64,000 nucleotides of DNA from Prochlorococcus sp. AG-418-I20 (GCA_003214175.1 QCLZ01000004.1:62001-126000), one strand, 5' to 3'. Shown: positions 12,950-22,534, counted from the stretch's first letter. A program made the numbers and translations. Notes: a model not told the origin generated them from the sequence alone.

Positions 12950-13135
12950 ATGGAATTATCGAGCAAACCTATACTCCCAGGCTCTGTAGTTGTCGTAAAA
13001 GATATTAACTCCATATATAGAGGATATAAGGGTTTTGTGCAAAGAGTTACAAAAAACAAAGCAGCAGTTCTTTTTGAAGGTGGTAATTGGGATAAACTTA
13101 TTACCTTCCAACTAACTAGTTTAGAATTAATTTGA
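12950..13135 (+). CDS. ndhS: NDH-1 subunit S
   Basis: Small subunit of the cyanobacterial and plastid NDH-1 complex, with an SH3-like fold. It helps dock ferredoxin, the electron donor, for cyclic electron flow and respiration. The 61-residue product has the family signature: [21 protein letters not shown], then [21 protein letters not shown], which corresponds to the DUF3252/NdhS domain. The gene lies between divergent rimM and convergent rnc and overlaps the rnc 3' end by nine bases. The assignment rests on the GGNWDKL region. Confidence 0.82.
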   Translation: MELSSKPILPGSVVVVKDINSIYRGYKGFVQRVTKNKAAVLFEGGNWDKLITFQLTSLELI

Positions 13136-13888
13136 GAATGGAATCTTACCTGAATTTATATATTTTTCTATTAAATTTTTAGCAGCATTTTTTTCTGCTT
13201 GTTTACGAGATTTTCCAAATGCGGATGATTCTTTTGAGCCTTTGATCAATATATCGCAATAAAATCTTTTTGGGTCTCCATTTCGTTTGGTGACTTCAAT
13301 TATTTTATAGATTGGCAAATCAAGAGCTCTACTTTGACACCACTCTTGTAAAACTGACTTCGCGTTATATTTATATGGAGCCTCTAATAATATTTTTGAA
13401 TCTTCTTCCCACATTTCATCGAGCCACATATTTACTTCTTGAATTGAATCAAAGCATTTATAGATTGCACCAATTAAAGCTTCTGTAGCCTCCCCAATAA
13501 TTGTGTCTTTTGAATTTCCGTCACCAAGGGCTTTAGCTCCTTTGATTATGAGTTTTTCTATGCCAATTTTTTTTCCTAACTTAGTTAGCCATTCATCACT
13601 TACGATTTGGGCTCTTAGCTCTGAACTTTCTCCCACACTCATTTGAGGGTAATTTGTTTCAATAAAATTCGATGCGGCTAATCTGAGTACTGCATCTCCA
13701 AAGAATTCTAATTTTTCATAATTGTTTGTTTGATCACATGAGGAATGGGTTAATGCTTGATTGAAAATTTGAATTACTGAAGGATTATGTGTTTTAACAA
13801 TTTCAGAAAATCTTTTTGATCTTATCTTTAAAGAATCTAAGAAAGTAATTATTGTATTAACTCTTTCTATATTAATTATGTTTGCCAT
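13127..13888 (-). CDS. rnc: ribonuclease III
   Basis: Cleaves double-stranded RNA in rRNA maturation and mRNA processing. The 253-residue product has the signature LEFFGDAVLRL at 60-70 with the acidic metal ligands, and a second acidic site in GEATEALIGAIY. The C-terminal double-stranded RNA-binding domain includes GKSRKQAEKNAAKNLIEKY. The 3' end overlaps ndhS tail to tail by nine bases. RNase P RNA lies just upstream on the same strand, so two RNA-processing genes are adjacent. Confidence 0.96.
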   Translation of the reverse strand: MANIINIERVNTIITFLDSLKIRSKRFSEIVKTHNPSVIQIFNQALTHSSCDQTNNYEKLEFFGDAVLRLAASNFIETNYPQMSVGESSELRAQIVSDEWLTKLGKKIGIEKLIIKGAKALGDGNSKDTIIGEATEALIGAIYKCFDSIQEVNMWLDEMWEEDSKILLEAPYKYNAKSVLQEWCQSRALDLPIYKIIEVTKRNGDPKRFYCDILIKGSKESSAFGKSRKQAEKNAAKNLIEKYINSGKIPFSN

Positions 13889-13913
13889 ATTTTTTTAAAT
13901 GATCACAATAATT

Positions 13914-14291
13914 AAAAAGCAGGTCATAAGCCGGGTTCTGTTCATCTTAATTAAGATGGGCAATCATCTATCTAGGGCTGGAATTACTTCACAGTCTCAA
14001 GCGGCGCTTTTAAGTAGATTGTGTTGTGGTCATAAATCTACTAAGCCTTGCTCCCAGCCGGGGTTTACCTAGCCAACACTTCTCAATGTTGCTGGTGCGC
14101 TCTTACCGCACCCTTGCACCCTTGCCATACATAAAGTATTAGGCGGTATGTTTCTGTGGCACTATCCTCGCGGTTACCCGCACTGGGAATTACCCAGCAA
14201 GCCTGACCACGTGGGAGCCCGGACTTTCCTCAAAAAAGTTTTATTTTGTTTCCAAAATAAAACTTTTTTGCGATTGCCTCTCCTGCTTTCA
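13914..14291 (-). ncRNA. rnpB: RNase P RNA
   Basis: Catalytic RNA that matures tRNA 5' ends. Read on the minus strand it starts near GAAAGCAGGAGAGGCAAUCGC. The P4 and core sequence GAGGAAAGUCCGGGCUCC follows, and it ends in ACCCGGCUUAUGACCUGCUUUU. The first and last segments pair (AAAGCAGG with CCUGCUUU) to form P1, which fixes both ends to within a few bases. Between P2 and P4 is an 18-bp hairpin of almost pure A-U pairs with a GAAA loop (14231-14270). It has the position of P3. Confidence 0.95.
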
Positions 14292-14328
14292 TTTAGCATA
14301 ATGCTTATTACTTCAAAAAACATCTATT

Positions 14329-14402
14329 GGGGCTGTAGCTCAGCTGGATAGAGCAACGGTTTCCTAAACCGTAGGCCGTGGGTTCGACTCCCGCCAGTCC
14401 CG
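14329..14402 (+). tRNA. tRNA-Arg (anticodon CCU)
   Basis: A 74-base cloverleaf. The acceptor stem is GGGGCTG paired with CAGTCCC (one G-U pair), the D arm includes AGCTCAGCTGGATAGAGC, and the T arm includes GTGGGTTCGACTCCC. The anticodon stem ACGGT/ACCGT has the seven-base loop TTCCTAA, giving anticodon CCT. The discriminator is G and no CCA is encoded. It diverges from rnpB, whose 5' end is about 37 bases away. Confidence 0.95.
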
Positions 14403-14480
14403 TCAAAGTAATAATCTATATGTAGTATGTGTGCAAAGTCTCTACTCTCTAGCTAGCGTATAGTTAGTAATAAATCTTTT

Positions 14481-14813
14481 ATGGCTAAGTTGCATGATAT
14501 GCGTTTAAAGCTCTTAATTCAACAAGAGCATGAACGTATTTCTAAATCCCAACCTAATGATTTAGATCTTTCAATAGTTCAAGCAAGATGCTTATGCTGG
14601 CTCGCTTTATTGGCCGAGGCTCACGAAGACCAAGCTAATGATGCCGAAAAAAGGGGAGATGCTGAACAAGCAATGGGATGGTTTGCTGATTCTATGAGAT
14701 TGAGAGATGTTATTAATTTAGTAACTAGTATTGAGATACCTTTGCCAGATAATCCAGATTCTCTTGATGAAAATGACGAATTATTGGATGGTCCTACAAT
14801 TATGCCTAAATAA
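14481..14813 (+). CDS. conserved-looking helical protein, unknown function
   Basis: Encodes 110 residues, ATG start. It appears all helical: a basic N terminus (KLHDMRLKLLIQQEHERI) is followed by a helical pair (CLCWLALLAEAHEDQAND, then GDAEQAMGWFADSMRLRDV) that resembles a single TPR-like unit. The C terminus is acidic. No signal peptide or membrane segment is seen. It is followed 31 bases later by a second unknown gene on the same strand. No characterised family recognised; codon use looks native. Confidence 0.72.
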   Translation: MAKLHDMRLKLLIQQEHERISKSQPNDLDLSIVQARCLCWLALLAEAHEDQANDAEKRGDAEQAMGWFADSMRLRDVINLVTSIEIPLPDNPDSLDENDELLDGPTIMPK

Positions 14814-14844
14814 TGAGATGATATAAAAAGAGTTACTTTATCTT

Positions 14845-15300
14845 GTGACAGAAGAACCATGTCAATGTGCAGATTGCCAGAGATTTTATAAAGAACATGA
14901 TCGGCTAATTAGAGAATTTCCTACTTTTAAGCAGCAACAAGAACTGAACTGGGCATCAATTCAATCTTTTAGAACTCTTTGCAGCAAAGTTAGTAATGAA
15001 TTACAAGGACAACTATCTGAAAGAGAATCAAATGAAGATATGAGTCTAGTAGAAAAACATATTTCAGATACTGAAATTTCTGAAGTTTTAGATGAACTTG
15101 AAAGTGTTAATGCTTATTTATATTCAATTGAAGCATTAATGGAGAGAATATTGGATACAAAAATTTCAAACAATATTGAATCAAAATTCAAAGAAATTGC
15201 AGATGAATTAGCCCCAGATCCATTAAATATGGATAGATTAATTTTGAATAGATTATTTCATCAAGCCCCAGATTCACCCGATAAGAAAAATATTAATTAG
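14845..15300 (+). CDS. acidic helical protein with N-terminal Cys pair, unknown function
   Basis: Encodes 151 residues from a GTG start at 14845, with no better in-frame ATG nearby. The N terminus has three cysteines (C6, C8 and C11 in EEPCQCADCQRF) that could bind a metal. The rest is acidic and predicted helical, with coiled-coil-like stretches (SDTEISEVLDELESVNAYL). The 3' end overlaps glgP tail to tail by eight bases. No known family recognised. Confidence 0.7.
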   Translation: MTEEPCQCADCQRFYKEHDRLIREFPTFKQQQELNWASIQSFRTLCSKVSNELQGQLSERESNEDMSLVEKHISDTEISEVLDELESVNAYLYSIEALMERILDTKISNNIESKFKEIADELAPDPLNMDRLILNRLFHQAPDSPDKKNIN

Positions 15301-17839
15301 TTAATTCTTCGACGTCGCAAGTAATTTCAACAGGCATTGGAGAGACTTTCCATATAGATTTACAGTACTCTCTAATAGATCTATCTGAGGAAAAATATCC
15401 TGATCTAGCAGTATTTAATAAAGCCATTTTATTCCAAGATTTTTTATTATTCCAGCATTCACTTACCACATCCTGTTTATTTAAGTAGTCTTCAAAGTCA
15501 GCCATAACAAAAAATGGATCATGTCCAGTCAAGCTATTTAGTAAAGGTTTAAATAATTCTTTATCCCCATTACTAAAGTGACCAATTTCAATTAAATGTA
15601 TAACTTCTTGAAGCTCTGGACATTCGTCAATAAAAGTTTTGGGAGAATAATTATTATTTTTTAAATTCATAATTTCGCTTTCAGTTTTACCAAAAAGAAA
15701 GAAATTTTCTTTTTTTACCAGATCTCTTAATTCCACATTGGCTCCGTCTAAGGTTCCAATCGTTAACGCTCCATTCATGGCAAACTTCATATTTCCCGTT
15801 CCAGATGCTTCTTTCCCGGCAGTTGAAATTTGTTCGGAAAGATCCGTTGCGGGATAAACTATTTCGCCAAGTTTCACGTTGTAGTCTGGTAGAAAAACAA
15901 CTCTTAATAAACCATCCATATCTGGATCAGAATTCACTACATCAGCAATACCATTAATAAAACGAATCATGAGCTTCGCCATAAAGTAACCTGGTGCAGC
16001 TTTACCTCCAAATATTATTGTTCTTGGAACTTCATACTTGTTTGAACCATTTTTGATTCTTAAATATTGAGCAATAATTTGTAAGGCGTTTAAATGTTGC
16101 CTTTTATATTGATGAATTCTTTTGACTTGAACATCAAATAAACTTGCAGGATCTACAAGTATTCCAGTTTTTGAATGGATAAAATTAGATAATTTTCTTT
16201 TGCCATTTAATTTAGTTTCTTCAAATTTTTGTAAAAAATTGTTGTCATCTTTTTTTTGTTCTAACTTCTGAAGAAGTTCCATATTTGTTATCCAATTGGG
16301 ACCAACTTCTTCTTCTAGAAGGATTGATAATGATGGATTAGATAGAGCAACCCATCTCCTTGGAGTAACCCCATTAGTTACATTTGTAAATTTTTCTGGC
16401 CATAGAGCTGCAAATTCAGGAAGAAGTTGTCTTTTTATTAGATCTGAGTGAAGAGCTGCAACCCCATTTATATGATGCGCTCCAATTGTAGCCAGATGAG
16501 CCATACGAACTGATTTGGCCCCTTCTTCATCAATTATTGAGAGTTTTTGAAGGATTTTGTCATCACCAGGATAACGTAGTCTTAATTGTTGTAGAAATCT
16601 CCAATTAATTTCATAAATAATTTCTAGATGACGAGGAAGAAGATCATTAAATAATCCTAAATCCCATTTCTCTAAAGCTTCTGGTAGTAATGTGTGGTTG
16701 GTATAAGCAACTGAGGAGGTTGTGATGTTCCAAGCTTTATCCCACCCTATTTGATATTGATCAATAAGAAGTCGCATTAATTCTGCTACTGCAATAGCAG
16801 GATGGGTATCGTTTAGTTGAACTGTCCAATGTTGAGGGAATTCTGTTATTGGGATTGATCTTTTTTCAAGGCTTCTCAACATATCTTGAAGAGAACAACT
16901 TACAAAAAAATGTTGTTGTTTGAGTCTTAATCTTCTACCTTCGTCAGTTCCATCATTTGGATATAGAACTTTTGAAAGAGTTTCAGATGCGACTTTTTCT
17001 TCTACTGCGCCATAATAATCACCAATATTAAATGCATAAAAGTCAAAACTTTCTGTTGCATCTGCTCTCCATAATCTTAATCTGTCACATGTATTTACTC
17101 TGTATCCTAAAACTGGAACGTCATGAGGTACACCGATCGCATGTTCAGAAGGAATCCATCTCGATATGTAGTTTCCTTTATCATCTTTATAACTTTCAGT
17201 TCTACCTCCAAAACCAACGAAACATGATTCGTCCGGTTGCGGAAGTTCCCATGGCCATCCACCTTTTAACCATTTGTCAGTGACTTCAACTTGCCAACCA
17301 TCCCTAATTAACTGATTAAATATACCAAATTCATATCGTATGCCATAACCAACAGCTGGAACTTGTAAAGATGCTAATGATTCCATATAACAAGCTGCAA
17401 GTCTACCAAGTCCACCATTACCTAATCCAGGCTCCTCTTCAACTTCAAGAATTGTTGACAATGATTCAATTCCAAATCTTTTTAAAGCGTCTTCTGCTTC
17501 TTGAGTTATTCCAAGATTGAGAAGATTATTACTTAATTGAGGGCCTATTAAAAATTCTGCTGATAGGTAGGCGACTGTTCTTTGGGGTTTTTTTCTTATT
17601 GCTTCTTGGCTGGCTAAGTATCTTGTCATTAGCCTATCTTTAACTGCATAACTTAGAGCCATATACAAGTCGTGAGGACTTGCAGAAGTAGCTAATTTTC
17701 CGAGAGTATAAAAGAGATGGGCTGTCATACCTTGGAAAACAGCATCTGAATCCATGCCAGCTTTCTCTGGATCTAAGTAGCAGCCTGGGGTAGGCAAACG
17801 TAGATCGAAGGGTTCGTTGGTATTCATTGGATTGGCCAT
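15293..17839 (-). CDS. glgP: glycogen phosphorylase
   Basis: Releases glucose-1-phosphate from glycogen, the dark-period carbon store. From the ATG at 17839 the product has 848 residues, normal for the family. A TTG four codons upstream is also in frame. Signatures include the N-terminal GLGNGGLGRLAACYMES, the VNGVTPRRW-like NVTNGVTPRRWV and the PLP-lysine region EASGTGNMKFAMNGAL. The gene is monocistronic by appearance, with convergent and divergent neighbours. Confidence 0.96.
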   Translation of the reverse strand: MANPMNTNEPFDLRLPTPGCYLDPEKAGMDSDAVFQGMTAHLFYTLGKLATSASPHDLYMALSYAVKDRLMTRYLASQEAIRKKPQRTVAYLSAEFLIGPQLSNNLLNLGITQEAEDALKRFGIESLSTILEVEEEPGLGNGGLGRLAACYMESLASLQVPAVGYGIRYEFGIFNQLIRDGWQVEVTDKWLKGGWPWELPQPDESCFVGFGGRTESYKDDKGNYISRWIPSEHAIGVPHDVPVLGYRVNTCDRLRLWRADATESFDFYAFNIGDYYGAVEEKVASETLSKVLYPNDGTDEGRRLRLKQQHFFVSCSLQDMLRSLEKRSIPITEFPQHWTVQLNDTHPAIAVAELMRLLIDQYQIGWDKAWNITTSSVAYTNHTLLPEALEKWDLGLFNDLLPRHLEIIYEINWRFLQQLRLRYPGDDKILQKLSIIDEEGAKSVRMAHLATIGAHHINGVAALHSDLIKRQLLPEFAALWPEKFTNVTNGVTPRRWVALSNPSLSILLEEEVGPNWITNMELLQKLEQKKDDNNFLQKFEETKLNGKRKLSNFIHSKTGILVDPASLFDVQVKRIHQYKRQHLNALQIIAQYLRIKNGSNKYEVPRTIIFGGKAAPGYFMAKLMIRFINGIADVVNSDPDMDGLLRVVFLPDYNVKLGEIVYPATDLSEQISTAGKEASGTGNMKFAMNGALTIGTLDGANVELRDLVKKENFFLFGKTESEIMNLKNNNYSPKTFIDECPELQEVIHLIEIGHFSNGDKELFKPLLNSLTGHDPFFVMADFEDYLNKQDVVSECWNNKKSWNKMALLNTARSGYFSSDRSIREYCKSIWKVSPMPVEITCDVEELTN

Positions 17840-17994
17840 ATGTAAGAACAATAGCCATTTTTTAGAAAATTTCTTTGTTGTAACTTCAGATCCACACTTG
17901 TTGAGTATTTTTGCTTTTTTCTTACATATTTCTTAAATTGGGCCCTTAATAAACTATCTTCCAATTAAGTAGTTTATTTTTTCTTTCAATTCAT

Positions 17995-19362
17995 ATGTAT
18001 TCTTTACTCGCAGAATTAAGTGCACATGATTTAGAAGTTGCTGAAACATTGATAGGAGTTATCAGGTTTCTATTGATATTTTTAGCTGCAAGAGCATTAG
18101 CAGAAGTATTAGTAAGACTAAGTTTGCCAACTATAGTAGGTGAGCTTCTTGCAGGTGTTGTCATAGGGGCATCAGGATTCCATTTGTTGATACCGCCCTC
18201 AGCTGGAACTGAATTAAATGAAGGACTTGTAAATGTTATTAGCTCATTAGCTTCAATCCCCCCAGAAGCTGTACCTGATGTTTATTTCGAAAGTTTTCCC
18301 TCTCTCCAAGCAGTAGCAACTCTCGGTTTATATGCTCTTTTATTTTTAACAGGATTAGAAAGTGAATTAGAGGAATTGGTAGCAGTCGGAGCTCAGGCAT
18401 TCACTGTTGCTATGGCTGGTGTAATTTTACCGTTTGCCTTTGGAACTCTTGGACTAATGTTTATTTTCCAAGTTGATCTAATTCCAGCAGTTTTTGCTGG
18501 AGCATCTATGACAGCAACAAGTATAGGAATTACTGCAAGTGTTTTTGGTGAGTTGGGATATTTAAAAACTAGAGAAGGACAGATTGTTATTGGAGCAGCT
18601 GTTTTGGATGATATTTTAGGCATTGTTATTCTTGCTGTAGTAGTCGCCCTTGCTGCTGGAGGCTCTTTGCAAATTGCTCCTATCGTTAAATTAGTCGCGG
18701 CAGCTGTAGTATTTGTTATTGCTGCTATCGCATTAAGTAGAACAGCAGCCCCAGGTTTTGATTGGTTATTAGATAGATTAAAGGCCCCTGGAGCCGTTGT
18801 GGTAGCTTCTTTTGTCATACTTGTGTTGTGTTGTTTTGTCGCAACAGCTATTGGATTGGAAGCAGCTTTGGGTGCTTTTGCAGCTGGATTAATTCTTAGT
18901 AGTTCAAAAAATAATCACGCAATTCAACAATCTGTTTTACCTTTAGTATCCTTGTTCGCAACTATTTTCTTTGTATTAGTAGGAGCTGGAATGGATTTAT
19001 CAGTTATCAATCCACTTGATCCAACAAGTAGATCAGCTCTTGTAGTAGCAGGATTTTTATTAGTTGTAGCAATTATTGGAAAAATTGCAGCAGGATGGGT
19101 ATTTTCAAGTGATAAACCTACAAATAGATTAGTTGTAGGTTTGGGTATGATGCCTAGAGGAGAGGTCGGTTTAATTTTTCTTGGATTGGGAACAAGTGCC
19201 AAGTTGTTAACGCCTTCTCTTGAGGCGGCTATTTTATTAATGGTTATCGGAACTACATTTCTTGCACCTGTGCTATTGAGAATTGTTCTAAAAGATAAGC
19301 CTCCAAATGATGGTAATAAAATTTCAGATGATGTTGCAGCTGATCCTGTGGGTCTTCTTTAG
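17995..19362 (+). CDS. CPA2-family cation/proton antiporter
   Basis: Integral membrane antiporter exchanging Na+ or K+ for protons, for pH and salt balance. The 455-residue product has about 12 hydrophobic segments, beginning with IRFLLIFLAARALAEVLVRL. The family motif LPTIVGELLAGVVIG follows, and the ion-binding region has GAAVLDDILGIVIL with the two aspartates typical of electrogenic exchange. No C-terminal TrkA-N domain is present, unlike KefB or KefC, so a NapA/NhaS-type Na+/H+ antiporter is more likely. Whether it sits in the plasma or thylakoid membrane cannot be seen. Confidence 0.9.
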   Translation: MYSLLAELSAHDLEVAETLIGVIRFLLIFLAARALAEVLVRLSLPTIVGELLAGVVIGASGFHLLIPPSAGTELNEGLVNVISSLASIPPEAVPDVYFESFPSLQAVATLGLYALLFLTGLESELEELVAVGAQAFTVAMAGVILPFAFGTLGLMFIFQVDLIPAVFAGASMTATSIGITASVFGELGYLKTREGQIVIGAAVLDDILGIVILAVVVALAAGGSLQIAPIVKLVAAAVVFVIAAIALSRTAAPGFDWLLDRLKAPGAVVVASFVILVLCCFVATAIGLEAALGAFAAGLILSSSKNNHAIQQSVLPLVSLFATIFFVLVGAGMDLSVINPLDPTSRSALVVAGFLLVVAIIGKIAAGWVFSSDKPTNRLVVGLGMMPRGEVGLIFLGLGTSAKLLTPSLEAAILLMVIGTTFLAPVLLRIVLKDKPPNDGNKISDDVAADPVGLL

Positions 19363-19405
19363 GAAATAAGTTTATTAGAATCAATAAACTTAAGATTCTC
19401 AATAA

Positions 19406-20305
19406 ATGGAAAAATCAGTTCAGATAGATAGTGATGTAAATTATGATTGGAATTTTTTAAATTATCCAATACATACTGTCTCTTCTAAGCCTGAGCAAGC
19501 ATTAAAAGAGTGTGCAATTTTATTAATTCATGGTTTCGGAGCTTCCACGGATCATTGGAGATTCAATATCCCCACTTTGAGTAATAAATACGAAGTCCAT
19601 GCTATGGATCTTCTGGGCTTTGGAAAAAGTCCTAAGCCCCAAGATGTTGAATACTCAGGATCTTTATGGAAGGATCAGGTTGTAGCATATGTAAAAGAGA
19701 AAATAAAAAAACCTACAATTGTTGTTGGAAATTCATTAGGTGGTTATGCCGCATTAGCGGCTGGTTCAGAATTAAATGAACTAAATGCAGGAGTGATATT
19801 ACTTAATGCTGCAGGATATTTCAGTGAAGAAAAAACTATCAAAAAGAATATGTTGCAAACTTCAATTGAAACAGTTGCAGGTATATTTTTGAAAAATATT
19901 GTTCTTCAGCGTTTGATTTTTGAGAACATGAGAAATCCAAAAAATATTAAAAAAACTTTGAATCAAGTTTATGTTGATAAGAAAAATGTTGATGATTTTT
20001 TAGTGGAGTCAATAAGAAGGCCCTCTCTAGATCATGGCGCTTTTAATGTTTTTAGAAGTGTATTTAATCCATCAGGTCCTCAGGGATTGCCATTAGACAA
20101 GTTATTCTCAAAACTAGATTCACCATTATTACTGCTCTGGGGAGGCAAAGATCCTTGGATGAATACTCCAAAAAAAAGAAATCTATATAAAAAATTTACA
20201 CCAAAGAATACACAAGAAATCATTCTTGATGCTGGACATTGTCCTCATGATGAAATACCTGAATTAGTTAACCAGCATATTTTGGATTGGGTTGATTCTC
20301 TCTAA
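19406..20305 (+). CDS. alpha/beta hydrolase
   Basis: Cytoplasmic alpha/beta-fold hydrolase of 299 residues. The oxyanion segment is HGFGAS near 42-47. The nucleophile elbow is GNSLGG with S110, the acid is probably the Asp in GGKDPW, and the His is in DAGHCPH. The cap region lies between about 150 and 235. Related cyanobacterial and plastid proteins include pheophytinase-like and lipase-like enzymes, but the substrate cannot be told from sequence. It is followed nine bases later by the epimerase-like gene and probably co-transcribed. Confidence 0.85.
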   Translation: MEKSVQIDSDVNYDWNFLNYPIHTVSSKPEQALKECAILLIHGFGASTDHWRFNIPTLSNKYEVHAMDLLGFGKSPKPQDVEYSGSLWKDQVVAYVKEKIKKPTIVVGNSLGGYAALAAGSELNELNAGVILLNAAGYFSEEKTIKKNMLQTSIETVAGIFLKNIVLQRLIFENMRNPKNIKKTLNQVYVDKKNVDDFLVESIRRPSLDHGAFNVFRSVFNPSGPQGLPLDKLFSKLDSPLLLLWGGKDPWMNTPKKRNLYKKFTPKNTQEIILDAGHCPHDEIPELVNQHILDWVDSL

Positions 20306-20314
20306 GTAACTATT

Positions 20315-21169
20315 GTGCATATTAAATTTTCTAATAAAGACAAAGGAGTTTTTGTCTTACAATTAGATCAAAATAACTATATTAAATTTTGTCCTGAAAG
20401 GGGAGGCGTTATCACTAATTGGGTTTCGGATGGTAAAGAGATACTTTATTTCGATGAGACAAGATTTATTGATAAGACAAAAAGTATTAGGGGTGGAATT
20501 CCAATCTTGTTCCCAATTTGTGGAAACCTTAGTACCTCTAGTTCAATTTTTGGAACAGAGTATTTGCAATTAACTCAACATGGTTTCGCTAGGGATTTGC
20601 AATGGCATTACTCCTTGAATGAAAATGAAAAATCTTTATGCTTATTTTTAAAAGAATCTAAAACAACCAAAAAATATTATCCTTTCGATTTCGAACTAAT
20701 AATAGAAATTACCTTAAAGATTAACTGTTTAGAATTTGAAATTACGATTTTTAATAAAACAGATATTTCTATGCCTGTAAATTTTGGATTGCATCCATAC
20801 TTTAATGTTTCAGATTTCAAAAATTTAGAATTTATTGATACTCCACTTAATTGTCAGAATCAAGAAAAAAATAAAATAAGTAATACTTTGGATGAGTTAA
20901 AAAATATTAATTTAGGAGTTGATCTACTTATGTATACTTCTGGTAGGAGCTCTTTTAGGGATAAAATTTTAAAAAGACAGGTAACTTTAAATCACCCATA
21001 TCCGTTTGACTTAGGCGTTATTTGGAGTGATCCTCCAAGAAGAATGATATGTCTTGAACCTTGGACTAGTCCCCGAAATTCTTTTGTTGATGGATTCAGA
21101 AACATTATGATTCCTTCAAATAATAAGCAAAGGTTTGATTGCTCAATACAAATAAAATCTCTTAAATAA
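20315..21169 (+). CDS. aldose 1-epimerase / glucose-6-phosphate 1-epimerase-like protein
   Basis: Galactose-mutarotase-fold protein of 284 residues from a GTG start. The signature GGIPILFPICGNL, the catalytic-type QHGFARDLQW and the second His in NFGLHPYFNV fit the YeaD/HemeP-type hexose-phosphate mutarotases. C-terminal CLEPWTSPRNSF is also conserved in the family. It likely interconverts anomers of a sugar or sugar phosphate. It lies between a hydrolase and a kinase gene on the same strand with very short gaps, so the three may form one transcript. Confidence 0.85.
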   Translation: MHIKFSNKDKGVFVLQLDQNNYIKFCPERGGVITNWVSDGKEILYFDETRFIDKTKSIRGGIPILFPICGNLSTSSSIFGTEYLQLTQHGFARDLQWHYSLNENEKSLCLFLKESKTTKKYYPFDFELIIEITLKINCLEFEITIFNKTDISMPVNFGLHPYFNVSDFKNLEFIDTPLNCQNQEKNKISNTLDELKNINLGVDLLMYTSGRSSFRDKILKRQVTLNHPYPFDLGVIWSDPPRRMICLEPWTSPRNSFVDGFRNIMIPSNNKQRFDCSIQIKSLK

Positions 21170-21182
21170 TTATGCAATACTT

Positions 21183-22532
21183 ATGAAATTTGTAGTTATT
21201 GATGATGATCCAACAGGCTCTCAAACTGTTCATGATTGTTTATTACTTCTCAAGTGGGACTACTCAACTTTAGTCAAAGGTTTTGAATCTAAATCTAATT
21301 TATTTTTTATTTTGGCTAATACAAGGTCACTACCGGAAAATGATGCAAAATCAACAATAGAGGAAATTTGCAAAAATCTTAAGACTGTAATTGCTGCTCA
21401 GGCCTATGAAGAAGAAATTATTTTTATAAGTAGAGGAGACTCTACTCTTCGAGGGCATAACTTTTTAGAGCCAAGTACCCTAAATTGTTGCTTAGGCCCT
21501 TTTGATGCTACTTTTCATATTCCAGCTTTTATAGAGGGTAAAAGATTAACAATTAATGGAGCACATTTTATTGATAGAACTCCTATCAATAAAACAATTT
21601 TTGCAAGAGATAAAATTTTCGGATATGAGACAAGTAATGTCAAGAATCTTTTATTTCAGCAGAGTAAATCGCAAATAAATTTTGAAGATATTAAAAATCT
21701 TTTTTTGTCAGATCTTGAAATGCTAAATGATGCAGAAAATAATATTGTTTTTAAAACACTAAAGAACTTGAAGAATAATAAACATGTAATTGTAGATGTA
21801 GAAAATTATTCTCAACTAAATAAATTTTCTTTAGTAATTAAAAAATTAATTAAACAAAAAAAATACCTTTTTCGAACTGCAGCAAGTTTTATAAGTTCAA
21901 TTTCAGAGAAAAAAAGTTTCTCTCAAAGTGAAATATTTTTCTCTAATTTAAGATTAAGAAATAAAGAAAAGTTTTTGCTTCCAGGACTGATAATTGTTGG
22001 GTCTTATGTAGAACTTTCAACAATACAATTGAATAATTTATTAGAGATAAGTAATTGCCATCCAGTTGAAGTAGATGTTTTTGAATTCTTTAAAATTAAT
22101 TCATCAGATAATAATCACAAGCAAAGGAATTTGTTTAAAAATAAATTTTTGAAAGAAATTAGATCTTCTTTTGAGAAAGGAAAAACTCCTGTTTTGTTTA
22201 CGTCAAGAAAATTTATGTCCCTAGATTCTTCTGAACTATTTAATTTTTATAATTTACTTGCTTGTTTTATTGCTGAATTAGTCGCAGATTTGAAGTATGA
22301 AATAGGATATTTGATTTCAAAAGGTGGAATAACAACAAATTTTATTCTTAGTAAAGGACTTAATGCAAATTATGTTTATCTTGAGGGACAGATTTTAACA
22401 GGGATTTCAGTTGTGACTTATAACCTGAAAAATGACAAAAAACTTCCGATTGTTACTCATCCTGGAAACATTGGCACTAATGATTCACTTGTTAATATTT
22501 GGAAAGTTTTTGAAAATAAAAATATTTTTTGA
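21183..22532 (+). CDS. four-carbon acid sugar kinase family protein (DUF1537)
   Basis: Encodes 449 residues. The N-terminal domain begins IDDDPTGSQTVHDC (6-19) and has SRGDSTLRGHNFLEP near 82-96. Both are hallmarks of the DUF1537 sugar-acid kinases. The C-terminal nucleotide-binding domain has LISKGGITTNFILSKGL, matching the family SGGDT-like loop, with Gly-Gly-Ile in place of the usual Gly-Gly-Asp or Glu. Known members phosphorylate erythronate- or threonate-type acids. The cyanobacterial substrate is unknown. It converges on icd with two bases between them. Confidence 0.8.
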   Translation: MKFVVIDDDPTGSQTVHDCLLLLKWDYSTLVKGFESKSNLFFILANTRSLPENDAKSTIEEICKNLKTVIAAQAYEEEIIFISRGDSTLRGHNFLEPSTLNCCLGPFDATFHIPAFIEGKRLTINGAHFIDRTPINKTIFARDKIFGYETSNVKNLLFQQSKSQINFEDIKNLFLSDLEMLNDAENNIVFKTLKNLKNNKHVIVDVENYSQLNKFSLVIKKLIKQKKYLFRTAASFISSISEKKSFSQSEIFFSNLRLRNKEKFLLPGLIIVGSYVELSTIQLNNLLEISNCHPVEVDVFEFFKINSSDNNHKQRNLFKNKFLKEIRSSFEKGKTPVLFTSRKFMSLDSSELFNFYNLLACFIAELVADLKYEIGYLISKGGITTNFILSKGLNANYVYLEGQILTGISVVTYNLKNDKKLPIVTHPGNIGTNDSLVNIWKVFENKNIF

Positions 22533-22534
22533 AA

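Noticed and set aside
14231-14270. Long hairpin resembling a bidirectional terminator
   Set aside because: It lies between the P2 and P4 segments of RNase P RNA, so it is part of that RNA.
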